A stretch of 64,000 nt of DNA from NCBI RefSeq assembly GCF_046630445.1, contig NC_092337.1, positions 368,856,001-368,920,000 of the forward strand, read 5' to 3'. The notes under the pieces are model-generated. The model saw only the letters and a program-made list of their open reading frames with translations. It ran no database searches and was not told the origin of the DNA. Position numbers and translations under genes: made by a program. Source of the DNA: Rutidosis leptorrhynchoides. Its lineage: Eukaryota > Streptophyta > Magnoliopsida > Asterales > Asteraceae. Of this stretch, positions 9,399 to 20,453 are shown one piece after another. Each line of letters begins with the position of its first letter. The stretch's first letter is position 1.

Positions 9399-11556
9399 AT
9401 GGGGGATGGAAAAGGTTCATCGCTAGTTCATCTACTTGTTATCATCTTATGTTTGATTGCTTTTGGTTTCGCCGTTGCTGCTGAACGACGTCGTAGTACT
9501 GTACTTACTCACTTTCTCTCCATTCTATTTAATATCTTTAATTACCTTTGTTGTTAGTTAGGGTTTATTGTTTGATTCTGTTTCTCACATGTTATATATT
9601 CAATATACCTCTATATCTATATCTATATTTATTACATTACAGTATATATTATTTTATATCATTCAATTAAGTATGTTAGAAATATACATTATTCGTGTTT
9701 ATACAAATGATATACTCTAGATTTATGTTATTTTTCATTTGCTCATTGATTAAATTACTGAGCATTATTAACTTCAACAAATACTTGTGTTCACTTAACT
9801 AATTTTAATATTAACTTAGCTGATTTTTCTCCTATGCAATAATAAGATCCGTTTCAAAAAATCAGTTTATATTTAGATATTTAGATGCATATGGCGTCTA
9901 CTCAAATCAAGTGCATTTGGAATTGATTGCTCCAAATTAGCTCTTACAGTTTTTATTTATACTTGAGTTGTTATATAGTCCTTCATCAATGACTAATTTC
10001 ACAATTTTGCATGCTGCAAGTTCATCTGGTTGGGATACAAACCTAGTGCCATTATAGTTGAATACTTGTGTGTTTTCCCTAATGAAATTTTTGTGTTTGA
10101 GGACAGGGAACTGTTCGTACAGATGACAAAACAAATGCTACTTACTGTGTATATGATTCTGATGTTGCAACTGGATACGGAGTTGGTGCCTTTTTATTTC
10201 TGCTTACGGGTGAATCGTTGGTAATGGGTGTCACCAAGTGCATGTGTTTTGGAAGGCCTTTAGCACCTGGCGGGAATCGAGCGTGGACCATCATTTATTT
10301 CATATTTTCAGTGTAAGATTTTCAATTTACGTTAGTTCCTTTAAACTGAAACAATACAAATTCATGATCAAAATCTTTATGTTCTCTTTCAAATGGTATT
10401 TCCACACTATAACATATCTGGTTTTGGTTTCAATAAGTAAAAGAAAGATAGCTTCCAACATCATTATTGCAAGTTTTTTCTATAATGTGTTATCAAGTTG
10501 AACTGAAATATGTGTTCATGTGACCTCAAATGTTTCACTTAGAAAGAGGTACACCTAATCTATAACGACCGAGGGAAAAATGATTTATAAATTATGCAGT
10601 TATTTTTTTGTTAATTAGTATACAAGGCTATATGCATCTTCGTTGTGGATCATATTACTTGATATAGAATAGAAAGAAGATATAACTCACGGAATGTCGA
10701 TTGCCTAGAAATTAGTTTCTATTTAGTGGAACAATTATTCTTGGCTTTTCATTACAATGTAATAGTATAGTTTGCAGAAGTGTATGGTTTCAAGATAGAT
10801 ATGGTACATTTGGTGGGCTGGAAAGGTTGTGTGTACTTGGGTAGTGGGTTGAAAATACGTATTCGATAACTGGTTATAATTTGTAAGTTTTTAGTAGCTC
10901 CTGGTGGGCCTGCAAACATACATTATGTTTCTTTTTTCATTTCATTTTGCTATTTTTCTTGTCAAAACAATAAAGGCAATATCATAAGGAAAAAGTTCAT
11001 ATTACTACCACCATCATATAATTCTTTGAATGGACTGATTTAGGATGTTGTATGCACACACAATTCTCTTTAGGTGACTGTTAACTCATTTAACCTCTCA
11101 CATTGTCAAAGATGAATCGTGTCAGGTGAAACACATTTTTTACATTGCCTAATGTAATTAGTTAAAATTGCAACTTCATGTTTTGTACAAGTTACAGGAA
11201 ACATAGTTTGACATTCGTTATATCTGAAGCATTTTTATACATTTTTGCTACAAGTTCTATGATGGTTCAATACTAATTATCATTTTTTAATATGCAGGCT
11301 GAGTTTTCTGGTTGCAGAAGCTTGTTTAATTGCAGGCGCAAAGAAGAACGCGTATCATACAAAATACAAGGGTATGACTGAAAGCTTTTCATGTGACACT
11401 ATAAGGAAAGGTGTTTTTGTTGCAGGGGCAGTGTTTGTCGTGTTGACCATGGTTCTGAACATGTATTACTACATGTACTTCACCAAGGCTACAACCCAAC
11501 CCGCTCACAAAACCAATCGTTCTTCTTCCACTATTGGTATGACTGGTTACGTATAG
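9399..11556 (+). CDS. DUF1218 family membrane protein, three exons
   Basis: Exons 9399-9500, 10107-10312 and 11298-11556 join in frame to 188 codons plus TAG. Introns start GTACTT and GTAAGA and end ACAG and GCAG. The protein starts MGDGKGSSLVHLLVIILCLI, a first membrane span or signal anchor, followed by AVAAERRRST, a hallmark of DUF1218. Exon 2 has TYCVYDSDVATGYGVGAFLF, a second span, then the Cys-containing KCMCFGRPLAPGGNRAW and a third span. Exon 3 has LVAEACLIAGAKKNAYHTKY, then CDTIRKGVFVAGA, a fourth span and a Ser/Thr-rich tail. Length and four-span layout are normal for the family, which includes Arabidopsis MODIFYING WALL LIGNIN and DESIGUAL proteins; those act in secondary-wall lignin or leaf symmetry. 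Which subgroup this belongs to I cannot say. Every family feature is intact, so it is probably a working gene. Confidence 0.93.
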
Positions 11557-11649
11557 ACCTTATTTTATAAGGCGAGTTGAGTTTTCAGTACTTTTAAAAG
11601 ATGTACATTTTTTAGTATATGTGGTTGCAAATGATTTATCCTATATGAA

Positions 11650-11933
11650 ATTTGGTTCTAAAGTGAACAGAATTTGGACCCATGTTATGATCACAGAACC
11701 TAATGAAGGGGTGCAAACTGTTATATTCAAAAGTTTGAAACTTTGTTGCAAGTAATATATATGTGATCTTGTTCGTCGACATCAACACTACATGTTGGAC
11801 AAATGATAGTATCAATGTCAATACCATGAAGAGATAAGATGGTTCGGTATGCAGTACAAGAGAAGCCTCCAGAAAAAAATGTCTATTTTGATCGGCAAAG
11901 CTTTAGACCATGTAGTTCCAATCAAGAGACATG
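11650..11933 (-). pseudogene. LINE ORF2 C-terminal zinc-binding (zf-RVT) fragment
   Basis: Minus-strand sequence reading KALPIKIDIFFWRLLLYCIP then, after a frame change, GIDIDTIICPTCSVDVDEQD. This is the reverse-transcriptase zinc-binding region of plant L1-type LINEs (pattern xxPxKVxxFxWR...CPxCxxxxEdxxH). It is the 3'-most of the collinear relic pieces between here and 15120, and is cut on its 5' side by the MITE at 11942-12343. Frameshifts make it a dead relic. It lies tail to tail with the DUF1218 gene. Confidence 0.7.
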
Positions 11934-11941
11934 GCAATAAC

Positions 11942-12343
11942 CGGTGTTGCAAAAGTCGGCCGACTAGGCCGACGCGTCGTTTTTTAGGCATGGCCGATGC
12001 GTCGTTGCTAAAAAGTCAGTCAAAGGTAAAAAGTCGGTCAAAGTCGGAAAAAGTCGGTCAAAGTCGGCCAAAGTCGGTCAAAGTCAGTCAAAGTCGGTCA
12101 ATTTTTTATATTTTTTTGTAATATTGTTAATAATTGTTAATTTTTCATGTTTATTGTAAATATAAAATATATTTTAAGATTCGATCTATATAATATTATA
12201 TATGAATATATATATATATTTATTTAATAAAACTATTTTAAAAAGTCAATATTAGTCAACGCCCGTTGCGTCCTCGTTGCATCCGACGCATCGTTTTTTA
12301 GGCATAGCCGATGCGTCCCTGACTCACGTCTTTTACAACCTTG
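11942..12343. mobile_element. hAT MITE (GTTGTAAAAGT family), copy 1
   Basis: The left end reads CGGTGTTGCAAAAGTCGG, and the right end CTTTTACAACCTTG is its inverted match. Flanks GCAATAAC (11934-11941) and ATAATAAC (12344-12351) agree at six of eight positions, an aged hAT-type target duplication. The interior is full of AAAGTCGGTCA-type repeats (about 12013-12102) and GATGCGTC blocks. It interrupts the LINE relic. A second copy with a perfect duplication lies at 19462-19991. Confidence 0.8.
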
Positions 12344-12351
12344 ATAATAAC

Positions 12352-12735
12352 ACTTCACCAAAATTAGATCTGTTTTTATTTTTTTTAAACGATCTGGTAC
12401 CCTTGACTGTGAACCGATCGCTATCTTCAACCTCCCATCTCCAAGAATCGGGTTGATCAGTGAACAAAGTGTGTCGAACTAAGTCTTTGAGAACAGGAAG
12501 ATTAGACATTTACACAAAACCGAAGGTGGTCTGACCCATGCCCATAATAATTTCAACCCGTTAAATCGGTTCCGAATGCAACAATTAGGACTAGATTCTA
12601 CTCGAAACAATCTGTTAAAAGTTGAGGCTAAGGGTGAAGAGCCAATCTAAGCATTATTCTAAAACTGTGTATTGTAACCATCACCTATTGTTTTTCGAAT
12701 AGCATTCTGAGGTAATTCACCATTTGACTTTGAGA
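12352..12735 (-). pseudogene. LINE ORF2 fragment before zf-RVT
   Basis: Minus-strand pieces, in shifting frames, read NAIRKTIGDGYNTQF, WIGSSPLASTFNRLF and DSWRWEVEDSDRFTVKGTRS. This is the order seen in plant LINE ORF2 between reverse transcriptase and the zinc-binding region (xGdGxxxxFWxdxWxG...W.W...G.FTVKS). It is collinear with the fragments at 11650 and 14028. Confidence 0.65.
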
Positions 12736-13990
12736 GAAGAAACATTAATAATATTACATCCGAGCAAATATTGTTACTATTTATCAATAGTAACTTCTTT
12801 GTCTTTTTGTAGTTTTTTTCTTTTTTTTTGCATTTTGCTTTTCCATCCCAAGCTATTTTCGTCTTTGTTCCAACAACTCTAACCGCCATACATCCGACAA
12901 CACAGCTTTTAGAACCTACGTAAATAACTTTTATACCTAAAAAAACCTCATAAACCCACCCCAAACTTTGAACGCAAATACTTTCATTTTTCTAGCGAAA
13001 TAAAAAGACATCACCTACACAAATTAACTCGCAGCATATTTTGAACGTACAATTTTTACCAGCAATCGGTCTGAAGCGCACTGCCACACGCCACACACAT
13101 AGGTCATCGGAAATTTCTCCCGCCACTATTTCTGAGTTTTTCCAGGTAGTATAGATGTGTTCTTCAGTGGGAACAAAAGATATCAGCGACGGAAAAAGGA
13201 AAGAAAGAAGAAAAGTCCGGACGTTCGGAGGATACCAGAAGCCGGAACGACGCCGAAAAATCAGGTTTTAGCGAGACACATGAGAGAAGGCACAGTCAAC
13301 AAAAATGTAGAGACTCATAGAAACAAATATTCAGAAGATATTGTAAATGGTTACCTGAGAAGAAGACCGGAGACCAGAGAATCAAATGGAAAAGGCAAAA
13401 TGAGATGGGTAGATTTTCAAGTAACAGAGGAATAGAGAAGGGAGCACGTGATGACTTTTTTTTAATACTAGCTACATAGATATAGTCCTTACTCCAATTA
13501 AAGACTTGGAGTCATTAATAAAATATTCCTTTAATGTGTAACACAAATTACATTACAATTACAATTATAAATTACATCAAAATTGGGTCATTCTTTTCTA
13601 ACTTGAATTTTCAAACCTTATTAAATCATTCTTCTAATTTATACGGAGTAATTTTTATTACGTGTATTAAAATTTACTTACGTGTTATATAGTAATTATT
13701 TATAACAATTAATTTGATACATCTAAAAAAATATTACACAACATAATTTGGACAGCTCAGAATAATTAATTTGTTACAACTCATATAGTAATATGTGACA
13801 ATATGTTTCTTTTCAATTTTATTAGATGTTTAATATGTTAAAACGAATTATTGTCTTATAGATTACGTTAACTGCTTTGCTTTAATATATCATTATTACA
13901 ATATATAATTGAATGCTACAAAAAAGTTTTACGTAAATGAGGGGTGGCCGCCGCAACGCGCGGCTGACCACCCTGCTTGTTATATACAAT
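12736..13990. other. Unexplained insert inside the LINE relic
   Basis: About 1.25 kb separates two LINE pieces that should be adjacent. A plus-strand Lys/Arg-rich ORF at 13157-13435 looks like no known protein, and I do not call it a gene. Near the right end (about 13947-13964) GCCGCCGCAACGCGCGGC forms a GC-rich hairpin in otherwise AT-rich DNA, like the subterminal hairpins of some rolling-circle elements, but I see no CTAG end. Confidence 0.35.
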
Positions 13991-14313
13991 GGCACACCAA
14001 ATTCCTTTTGTATTGCATCTACTGTTATCAAATACCCATATCTTCACCATCTATAGACTCGATATTTTGAACCCATGTTGCATTAGAAGAATTGATAGCT
14101 CGCCAATACCACTTAGTGAGTTGCAAGGTTAAAGAATCTAGGCTCTCAATACCTAGCTCTCCTTTATCATGCGAAGCAGGAATGTACCATTTCAACCAAC
14201 CTAATTTACAATTATTCTCATCACTACCTAAAAAAAAATTAGTACTCATCCTTTCCGGTGAGTTAATGACAGTCTTAGGTGTACGACATAATGAGAAGAA
14301 ATAAATAACCATA
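13991..14313 (-). pseudogene. LINE reverse-transcriptase C-terminal fragment
   Basis: The minus-strand open stretch 14336-14028 reads YFFSLCRTPKTVINSPERMS, then NNCKLGWLKWYIPASHDKGE, then LGIESLDSLTLQLTKWYWRA. This is the typical plant LINE ORF2 segment after the polymerase core (FWGS...W...CxPKxxGGLGIGSLxxxNxALLxKWxWR). The hAT MITE at 14322-14856 separates it from its upstream half. Confidence 0.8.
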
Positions 14314-14321
14314 CTTCCGAG

Positions 14322-14856
14322 CAGGGGCGGAGCCATGAATCTTAATGAATGCGGTCACAAAATATAACCCAAATGAGTCACAAAAAATTTATAAAGTAGG
14401 GATTAAATTAAAGTTTAATTACAAAGGGTCATTGATCTAGCGATATCGAGGTGATCCTTTGACTTAGAGGTCATGAGTTCAAGTCCTGGGATGAACATTA
14501 TGTATATATTCGTGTTAAAAATCGTGTTCGGTGTGTGCATTTGCATGTCAACAAAATATATAATCATAATAAAGCAACCTCCATTCTAACAAAATATCCA
14601 GTATGATATTTATTTCATCAATAAATAACCATTGTAAATCACAGCTCACATGATCTGACTTATAGAAAACAATTTTTGAGCCATTGGGCTTCAGAAACAA
14701 AAGTATGGGGTCACATATAAAAAATACATGGGTCACATAGGGGTCAAATATCTAAAAATCAAAAAATTTACATTATATCAATGCTGGGATTTTGAGTTAT
14801 TGGCCTAGTGAGTGGGGTCACAGGCCCCCACTGTCCAACATATGCCTCCGCCCCTG
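14322..14856. mobile_element. hAT MITE with CAGGGGCGGAG ends
   Basis: 535 bp beginning CAGGGGCGGAGCCA and ending GCCTCCGCCCCTG, inverted copies. It is flanked by a perfect 8-bp target duplication, CTTCCGAG, at 14314-14321 and 14857-14864, which defines hAT. It contains a tRNA-like stretch (about 14437-14500, box B-like GAGTTCAAGTCC). It has no coding capacity and landed inside the LINE relic. Confidence 0.95.
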
Positions 14857-14864
14857 CTTCCGAG

Positions 14865-15120
14865 GACGAACTTAATGAGAGTTAGTCTACCTCAGATGGA
14901 TAAAAGTTTAATGTTCCAGTTCGACTTTTTAGACTTGAACTTGTCGATCAAAGGGGTCCAGCTAGCAATACGATTCATATTCGCACCTATAGAAAACCCA
15001 AGAAAATTAAAAGGAAGAGATCCCTGTGCACATCCACTCGACAAGGCCATTTGCGCAACATGTGTGCTCAACACCAAAATGATTAGATTTTGAGAGATTG
15101 ATCTTTAATTCCGAGTTAGA
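14865..15120 (-). pseudogene. LINE reverse-transcriptase fragment (LPFNFLG motif)
   Basis: The minus strand reads GSLPFNFLGFSIGANMNRIA followed by SWTPLIDKFKSKKSNW and IKLLSI, the conserved LPxxYLGxPxG...W..l..k...kl..W....LS block of plant LINE ORF2. It continues into the piece at 14313-13991 across the MITE. The 5' side fades out near 15120. Confidence 0.8.
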
Positions 15121-15618
15121 AAAAAATGTTTACGAAACGCAAATAACATGGCTAAGATCGTTTGTTTGCCTCTTAATTATCTCAATAAGGTTGCGCAACA
15201 TGAATGATTCAACATTTTATACTAAATTGTTCAACATTCAGTTTAAATGATGTTGAAACCGTTCAACAATCTGTGCCAAACCATTTAAAGTTGAAATAAT
15301 GTCTTAATCATTCATCACCTCCATTTCCTTTAATATTCATCTTACATTACATTCAAAATACTTGTTAAACAACTACATTCTTTTATTTATTCATTTAAAA
15401 TGTTAATACATTAAATTAAATTTACTAACATTCATAGAATTTATTAAATAGATACCGTCATTCACTTTTACGTTTGATCAAAACCTTTGAATTATTCCTA
15501 CTTTGAATCATGTCATATCATCATTCTATATTATTATAACGCATCATAAGACCACAACCAATGGTGGTATCTTTGTACCGTCATTTTTCAATATAAAATG
15601 GAGTTGTAATCACTTGCA
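15121..15618. other. No gene seen
   Basis: AT-rich. TTCAACATT and AACATCATTT-like motifs recur near 15205-15300 on both strands, which may be an old MITE, but I could not define ends. Confidence 0.4.
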
Positions 15619-16111
15619 TCCATAAATTTGCTTGAAAACAAAGGGACCAATGAGAACGCGACATGTGGCGCGAAAATCACATGTGATTGGAAAAAAAAAA
15701 ATCGAAAAAAAAAAATTTTTTTAATTTTTTTTCGAAAATTTTTTTTTTCAAATTTTTTTCCCCGAAATTTTTTTTTTTCGAAATTTTAAAAAAAAAATCA
15801 TATGTGATTACGCATGTCAATCACATGTGATTGTAAACCCAATCACATGTGATTGTAAACTCAATCACATGTGATTATGCATGGCAAATCTAATCACATG
15901 TGATTGTACAATTCAATCACATGTGATTGTGCAGGTAAATCACATGTGATTGTAAAAAAAAAAATTAAAATTTTTTTTTTAAAAATTTCGAAAAAAATTT
16001 AAAATTTTTTTTTTCAAAAATTTTTTTTTTTAATTTTTTTTCAATTACATGTGATTTTCACGACACGTGTCGCGCTCTCATTGGTCCTTAAATCTCAACT
16101 TAATTTATGGA
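15619..16111. mobile_element. MITE with palindromic AATCACATGTGATT array
   Basis: The ends are inverted copies. Left reads TCCATAAATT...GGACCAATGAGAACGCG and right, inverted, reads TCCATAAATT...GGACCAATGAGAGCGCG, then a shared GCGACA..GTG and AAAATCACATGT, so the inverted repeat is at least 48 bp. Inside, the 14-base palindrome AATCACATGTGATT occurs seven times perfectly (15675, 15819, 15841, 15863, 15892, 15915, 15938) and twice with one change (15797, 16043). Long A and T tracts (15690-15800, 15953-16042) flank the array. It has no coding capacity. The superfamily is uncertain because the target duplication is not clear. Confidence 0.8.
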
Positions 16112-16250
16112 CTCAAATGTAGGCATTTAAACGTCATTCACGTCTTTTTTAAAACAAAACTCCACTTCAGTCGTTCTACCAACAATGAGAGAAGGTGTAT
16201 AAGTGGATTGTGGGGCCAAGAGTGTCAGGTCAACATCTATTACCATATTA

Positions 16251-17356
16251 TCTAATAGACAAAACTAGTTATGGAGCCCTCGCTTCGCGCCGGGGTCTCC
16301 GTTTTGAATGCGAATTAAAAAAAAAAGTCTTAATATATTTTGTAAAAAAAATTTTTTTTTTCTCGACATCAAACATTGAAGTGTTGTTCCATTTGTGAAA
16401 GGTTTAGCGTTAAAGTTAGTTGATCTATTTTATAAAATATAATGTTTTTCGAAATCTTTTGATAGCATTGAAGGGTTGTTCCTTTTAAGAAAGTTGCTTC
16501 TTTTATCGTTGGAGGCAAAAAAAAAAAGTAGCACAGTAGTGGCCTATGTGGGTCCTACTGTTTGACCGTAGTCTACAAGTCGGTAAAGCATGGTGGGTGT
16601 TATTATTTAGTATTTTTGCTGTTAGTGATGAGATAAATAATAATTTAGAATATAAGTATAAAGTGGGGGGTTCGATTTGTATTTTAATGGAACTTAGGGG
16701 GTTAGATTTGTAAAACGTAAAAAATTAAATAGGACTATTCATAACAAGTAAGACAAATTTTGTCTATTAGTTATATTGGTAATTTATGAATAGTCACTAG
16801 GGGTATTTTCGTCTTTTCTATCTTTTTTTTTTTACTTTTACCTAAATTTCATTACACCAACAAAGGGCCCCACACTTTTTTCACAAATTCAAATCGACCC
16901 CCCAAACAGGGGGTAAAGTGTCAAATAACCATTTTCATAAAAAAAATCTTAAATAAACTCCACTCAAATATTCAACGAGTCATATCTTCTCGCTCGCAAC
17001 GAGTTAAATTTTTCCGACACCATCGTTAAACTCGAAATAATTTTAGGAACACAATGTCACCAACTATACGCAAAACAGACGCTTTTTAAAAAACGCTAAA
17101 TATTTGGGGTACTTTTCATACACGTTGATTTTGCGTTAAAATTTAAAAGTCGACAATTTCATAGCGAAACACGGAGATGCATATATATTGTTAATTTAAA
17201 ATAACATTTAAATCTTTCATGGGTTATACCTTTTAGTTCGATTCGAGTTGCGCTTCAACGGCATCATCGTTAGCCACGAAATAATTTTACAAACTAAACG
17301 CAATAAAATACATTGAAAACCGAACCTCCGGCGCGAAGCGAGGGTTCGAAAACTAG
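16251..17356 (+). mobile_element. Helitron-like element with inverted hairpin ends
   Basis: It begins TCTAATAGAC after an A (16250) and ends CTAG before a T (17357), the Helitron rule of TC...CTRR between A and T. A GC-rich hairpin block (GGCGCGAAGCGAGGG) lies about 10 bases before the 3' CTAG. The inverted copy of that block (CCCTCGCTTCGCGCCGG) sits near the 5' end, 16278-16294, so the element has about 40 bp of terminal inverted similarity. It has no coding capacity. It could instead be a fold-back DNA transposon using the same ends. Confidence 0.5.
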
Positions 17357-17361
17357 TTATA

Positions 17362-19244
17362 TCTATTAAATTGGAGTTTATGCTGAGATCATGTTGTGCT
17401 TTTAAAGGTTGTAACTTATGCACGTAAAGGTTGTAATATGTCTTTGGATGATGTCATACAATTGTGTTAATTTAGATTAAATTAATACTGATTAAAAATA
17501 TTTTAATTTTTTAAGTAAAATTTGTTAAAACTGTATTCTTGGAATTAAAAAAGCCCATGTCTCATCAATATCACGCGTGCTCTCAATATCTATGCAATTT
17601 CTCACTTATCATATCCTCTCAATTCAAATCATATTCATCTTTTTCCTTTGCCCATTACATCCAGTTGATTTCAAAATCACATATGGCACTACTTACTCTA
17701 ACTAGACGATTTCTAGCAGAAACAATTCACCTTTTTCATCTACTTTTTTAAATTATCGATCTTCTTAGTTTCGTTATTCGTATATGAAGTTCAATCTTCT
17801 TATATTTGAATTTTTTGTTTGTATTTGTTAGATTTGTGCTTACCTTTGCTTTTTTGCTTCAAAAATACCAAAGGCGAAATTCGAAGCAAATAAGATGTTG
17901 ATAATCGAAGGCAATTGGACAATGGAAATTTACGGTATTATACATGTACATACTCTTATTATTTTCTCCTTTTATTTCTGTTCCAGTGTTTATTATCCTA
18001 TTATTGTTATTCGTTAAGGTAGTATAATACTCCGTATTTTGGTTTGGTGTTACTGCATTTTATTTTTGGTAATTATTTACTTCTTCTTTTACTTTTGAGA
18101 TGTCATTCGGAAAATAGAAATTTGAAGAAATATAAAACCACCATTTTGATGAACTTCTATAGTTTGCCTTAGAGTTTTTAAGGTGGAAGAAATACAAGTA
18201 CCACTTTGATGAAGTTATGCTTAGATTTGAATGTCCTCCAAGTGTTTGTTAAATTGTCATTGTTGATGTTTTTAGCTTATTGTATGTTTCGTCATTGATA
18301 ATGGTTATATGTTGCTAATTTTCATCTATAATTATATAGAAATTTGAAGAAATACAACCACCATTATGATGAACTTCTATAGTTTTCCTTAGAGTTTTTA
18401 AGGTGGAAGAAATTCAAGTACCGCCTTGATGAAGTTATGCTTAGGTTTGAATGTCCTCCAAGTATTTGTTAAATTGTCATTATTAATGCTTTTAGCTTAT
18501 TGTATGTTTCGTCATTGATAATGGTTATATGTTTGATGTTGCTAACTTTCATATGCAATTTTATAGGGATTTATGTACGATACTTTGGTTATAGAGGTTC
18601 TAGAGCTTTTTTTTTTAGTGCGAACATGTTTTTGGATGAGGTATCCTTTTTACTTAATAACTGAAACAACCACAATAACAGAAACCACCACATATGATCA
18701 CTCTCATGTGAAAGAATCTCAATTATCAGATACATGTTTCTCTTTTTATTTATTGTATAGAATATTAGTAGTAACTTTTATTATAAAAAGTGTTCAATAA
18801 TTCTTTTTGAAATCATGACGTTTTAGATGGATGTTTTCTATTTTTACATTTGTGATATTTTTAGATGGTTTTGCATGAACCTGTATGACTTTGTATAAGC
18901 TTTTTAGAAAAGCTTATAGTATTTCATTTAAGGAGGTGCTCATTCTCATGGTAACAATTATAAAGTATTTAGCATGATTAGTTGTTCGTTGTGAACCATA
19001 TAAATGAAATTGTATATGTTTTGTCAGTGCAAAATTTTACTATGCTTTTGTTGCAGTTGAAACAAACGCAAAATTATGTTAAGGTAAGAAGGATTGACTT
19101 TTGCTAGATGTAAATTACTGTTTTGTGACAAGTTTCATTTATGATCAGTTGATCACCATGTGTTTTATTCAATGCTAAAAACAAGAAGGAGGATTTATAT
19201 GTTTTTCTTAAGAAAACCCGTAATTTCACGGGTCACTAAACTAG
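17362..19244 (+). mobile_element. Non-autonomous Helitron
   Basis: Starts TCTATTAAATTGG after A17361 and ends CTAG (19241-19244) before T19245. The 3' end has a classic Helitron hairpin, ACCCGTAATTTCACGGGT at 19216-19233, seven bases before CTAG. No Rep/helicase is encoded. It contains the 222-bp tandem duplication listed separately. The 3' end is convincing; the 5' end is by consensus only. Confidence 0.65.
18119..18562. repeat. 222-bp tandem duplication inside Helitron
   Basis: The block starting AATTTGAAGAAATA at 18119 is repeated from 18341 with scattered substitutions and a small insertion. Shared stretches include GATGAACTTCTATAGTTT, CCTTAGAGTTTTTAAGGTGG and GTTTCGTCATTGATAATGG. Confidence 0.9.
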
Positions 19245-19245
19245 T

Positions 19246-19461
19246 AAATATATTATTTGAGAGTCTTTTAATATTAGAGTTTATAATATTGATTTATTAC
19301 TATTGGTATTTAATAATTTAGAATAAAAAATGAGTGGGTTCAATCTTTTTAAAGAATTATATGTTATTGTTGGTAGCATTTAGTCTTTTTTTCTTATAAA
19401 AAATGTTGATGTAGCGTTAACGTCGTCCAATATTTCTTAAGAAGCATTTAATGGTTGGGAG
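19246..19461. other. No gene seen
   Basis: Short AT-rich spacer between the Helitron and the hAT MITE. Confidence 0.5.
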
Positions 19462-19991
19462 CAAGGTTGTAAAAGTCGCGAGTCGGGGACGCATCGGTCG
19501 AGATTTAAAAAGGACGCGTCGGCCGAGTCGGGGACGCATTGGGGACGCATCGGTCATTGACCAACGTTGACTTTATTGATAATTTCTTAAATATATATTT
19601 ATATATGTATAAAATAGTTGACTCTGTACCATAAATTTCTTAAATAAGAACTTGAATTTAAATACAATCAAACTTCAAACTTAATTAATGTTACCGAGTA
19701 CATAATCAGTAAGGACGCAGAGAAAAGAGCGGCCCAAAAAATGAAAACAAACCCTAATTTTAAAATATATCACATCTTGACGAAAATTTGAATGATTTTG
19801 ACCGTTTTTGACCAACTTTGATCGTCTTTGACCGAACTTTTAACTTTGACCGTCTTTTGAGTCGTTTTCAGAAAAAACGGGACGGAGAACCCAAAAAAAC
19901 GACGCATAGGCCGATGCGTCGGCCAAGTAGGCCGATGCGTCGGCCAAGTAGGCCGATGCGTCGGCCAAGTAGGCCAACTTTTACAACACTG
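19462..19991. mobile_element. hAT MITE (GTTGTAAAAGT family), copy 2
   Basis: 530 bp with ends CAAGGTTGTAAAAGTCG and CTTTTACAACACTG (inverted), flanked by a perfect 8-bp duplication GTTGGGAG at 19454-19461 and 19992-19999. The interior has TTTGACCG-type repeats near 19800-19860 and a 21-bp tandem array (19909-19971, three units of GGCCGATGCGTCGGCCAAGT plus A). It is the same family as 11942-12343. Confidence 0.93.
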
Positions 19992-20300
19992 GTTGGGAGT
20001 GATCTAAAATAGTTAAATATTAAATTATCAATATTTAAAGATTAATGCATATAAATCAAAGTACATACAAAATTGAAATAAAATGATATTATATATTCAT
20101 GTATGTGAATATATGACATATATATATGACATGGAGCATAAATCATGCAAATAATTTGAATTTAACTATAAAGATAAATTCTATATATATTCATTTAAAT
20201 AATTTATGAACAGTAGCAATCAAAATTGGCTGTCAATTTTGACTACTTTAAAAACCGAAATTATTATTGGATAAGTAATAAATGTGGTGACAACTTACTA

Positions 20301-20373
20301 AGGGTAATATTGGCGTAGTGGTTATTGGATTGTCTGTTAAACTAAAGGTCTGGGTTCAATACCCAACAACACC
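20301..20373 (+). repeat. tRNA-like SINE head (tRNA-Asn-like)
   Basis: A box A-like TGGCGTAGTGG (20311) and box B-like GGGTTCAATACCC (20352) are spaced as in tRNA promoters, with a CTGTTAA loop-like stretch between them. Acceptor-stem pairing is poor, so it is not a working tRNA gene. A 37-bp direct repeat follows at 20380-20416 and 20417-20453. Confidence 0.5.
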
Positions 20374-20453
20374 CTCTCTTTTTCTTTTTACTTTTAAAAC
20401 CCAAATAACAAATGTGTTTTCTTTTTACTTTTAAAACCCAAATAACAAATGTG

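Noticed and set aside
13157-13435. 92-codon Lys/Arg-rich ORF
   Set aside because: Composition follows a purine-rich stretch, and nothing in it resembles a known protein.
20301-20373. Possible functional tRNA-Asn gene
   Set aside because: Boxes A and B are present, but stems do not pair well; better read as a tRNA-derived repeat.
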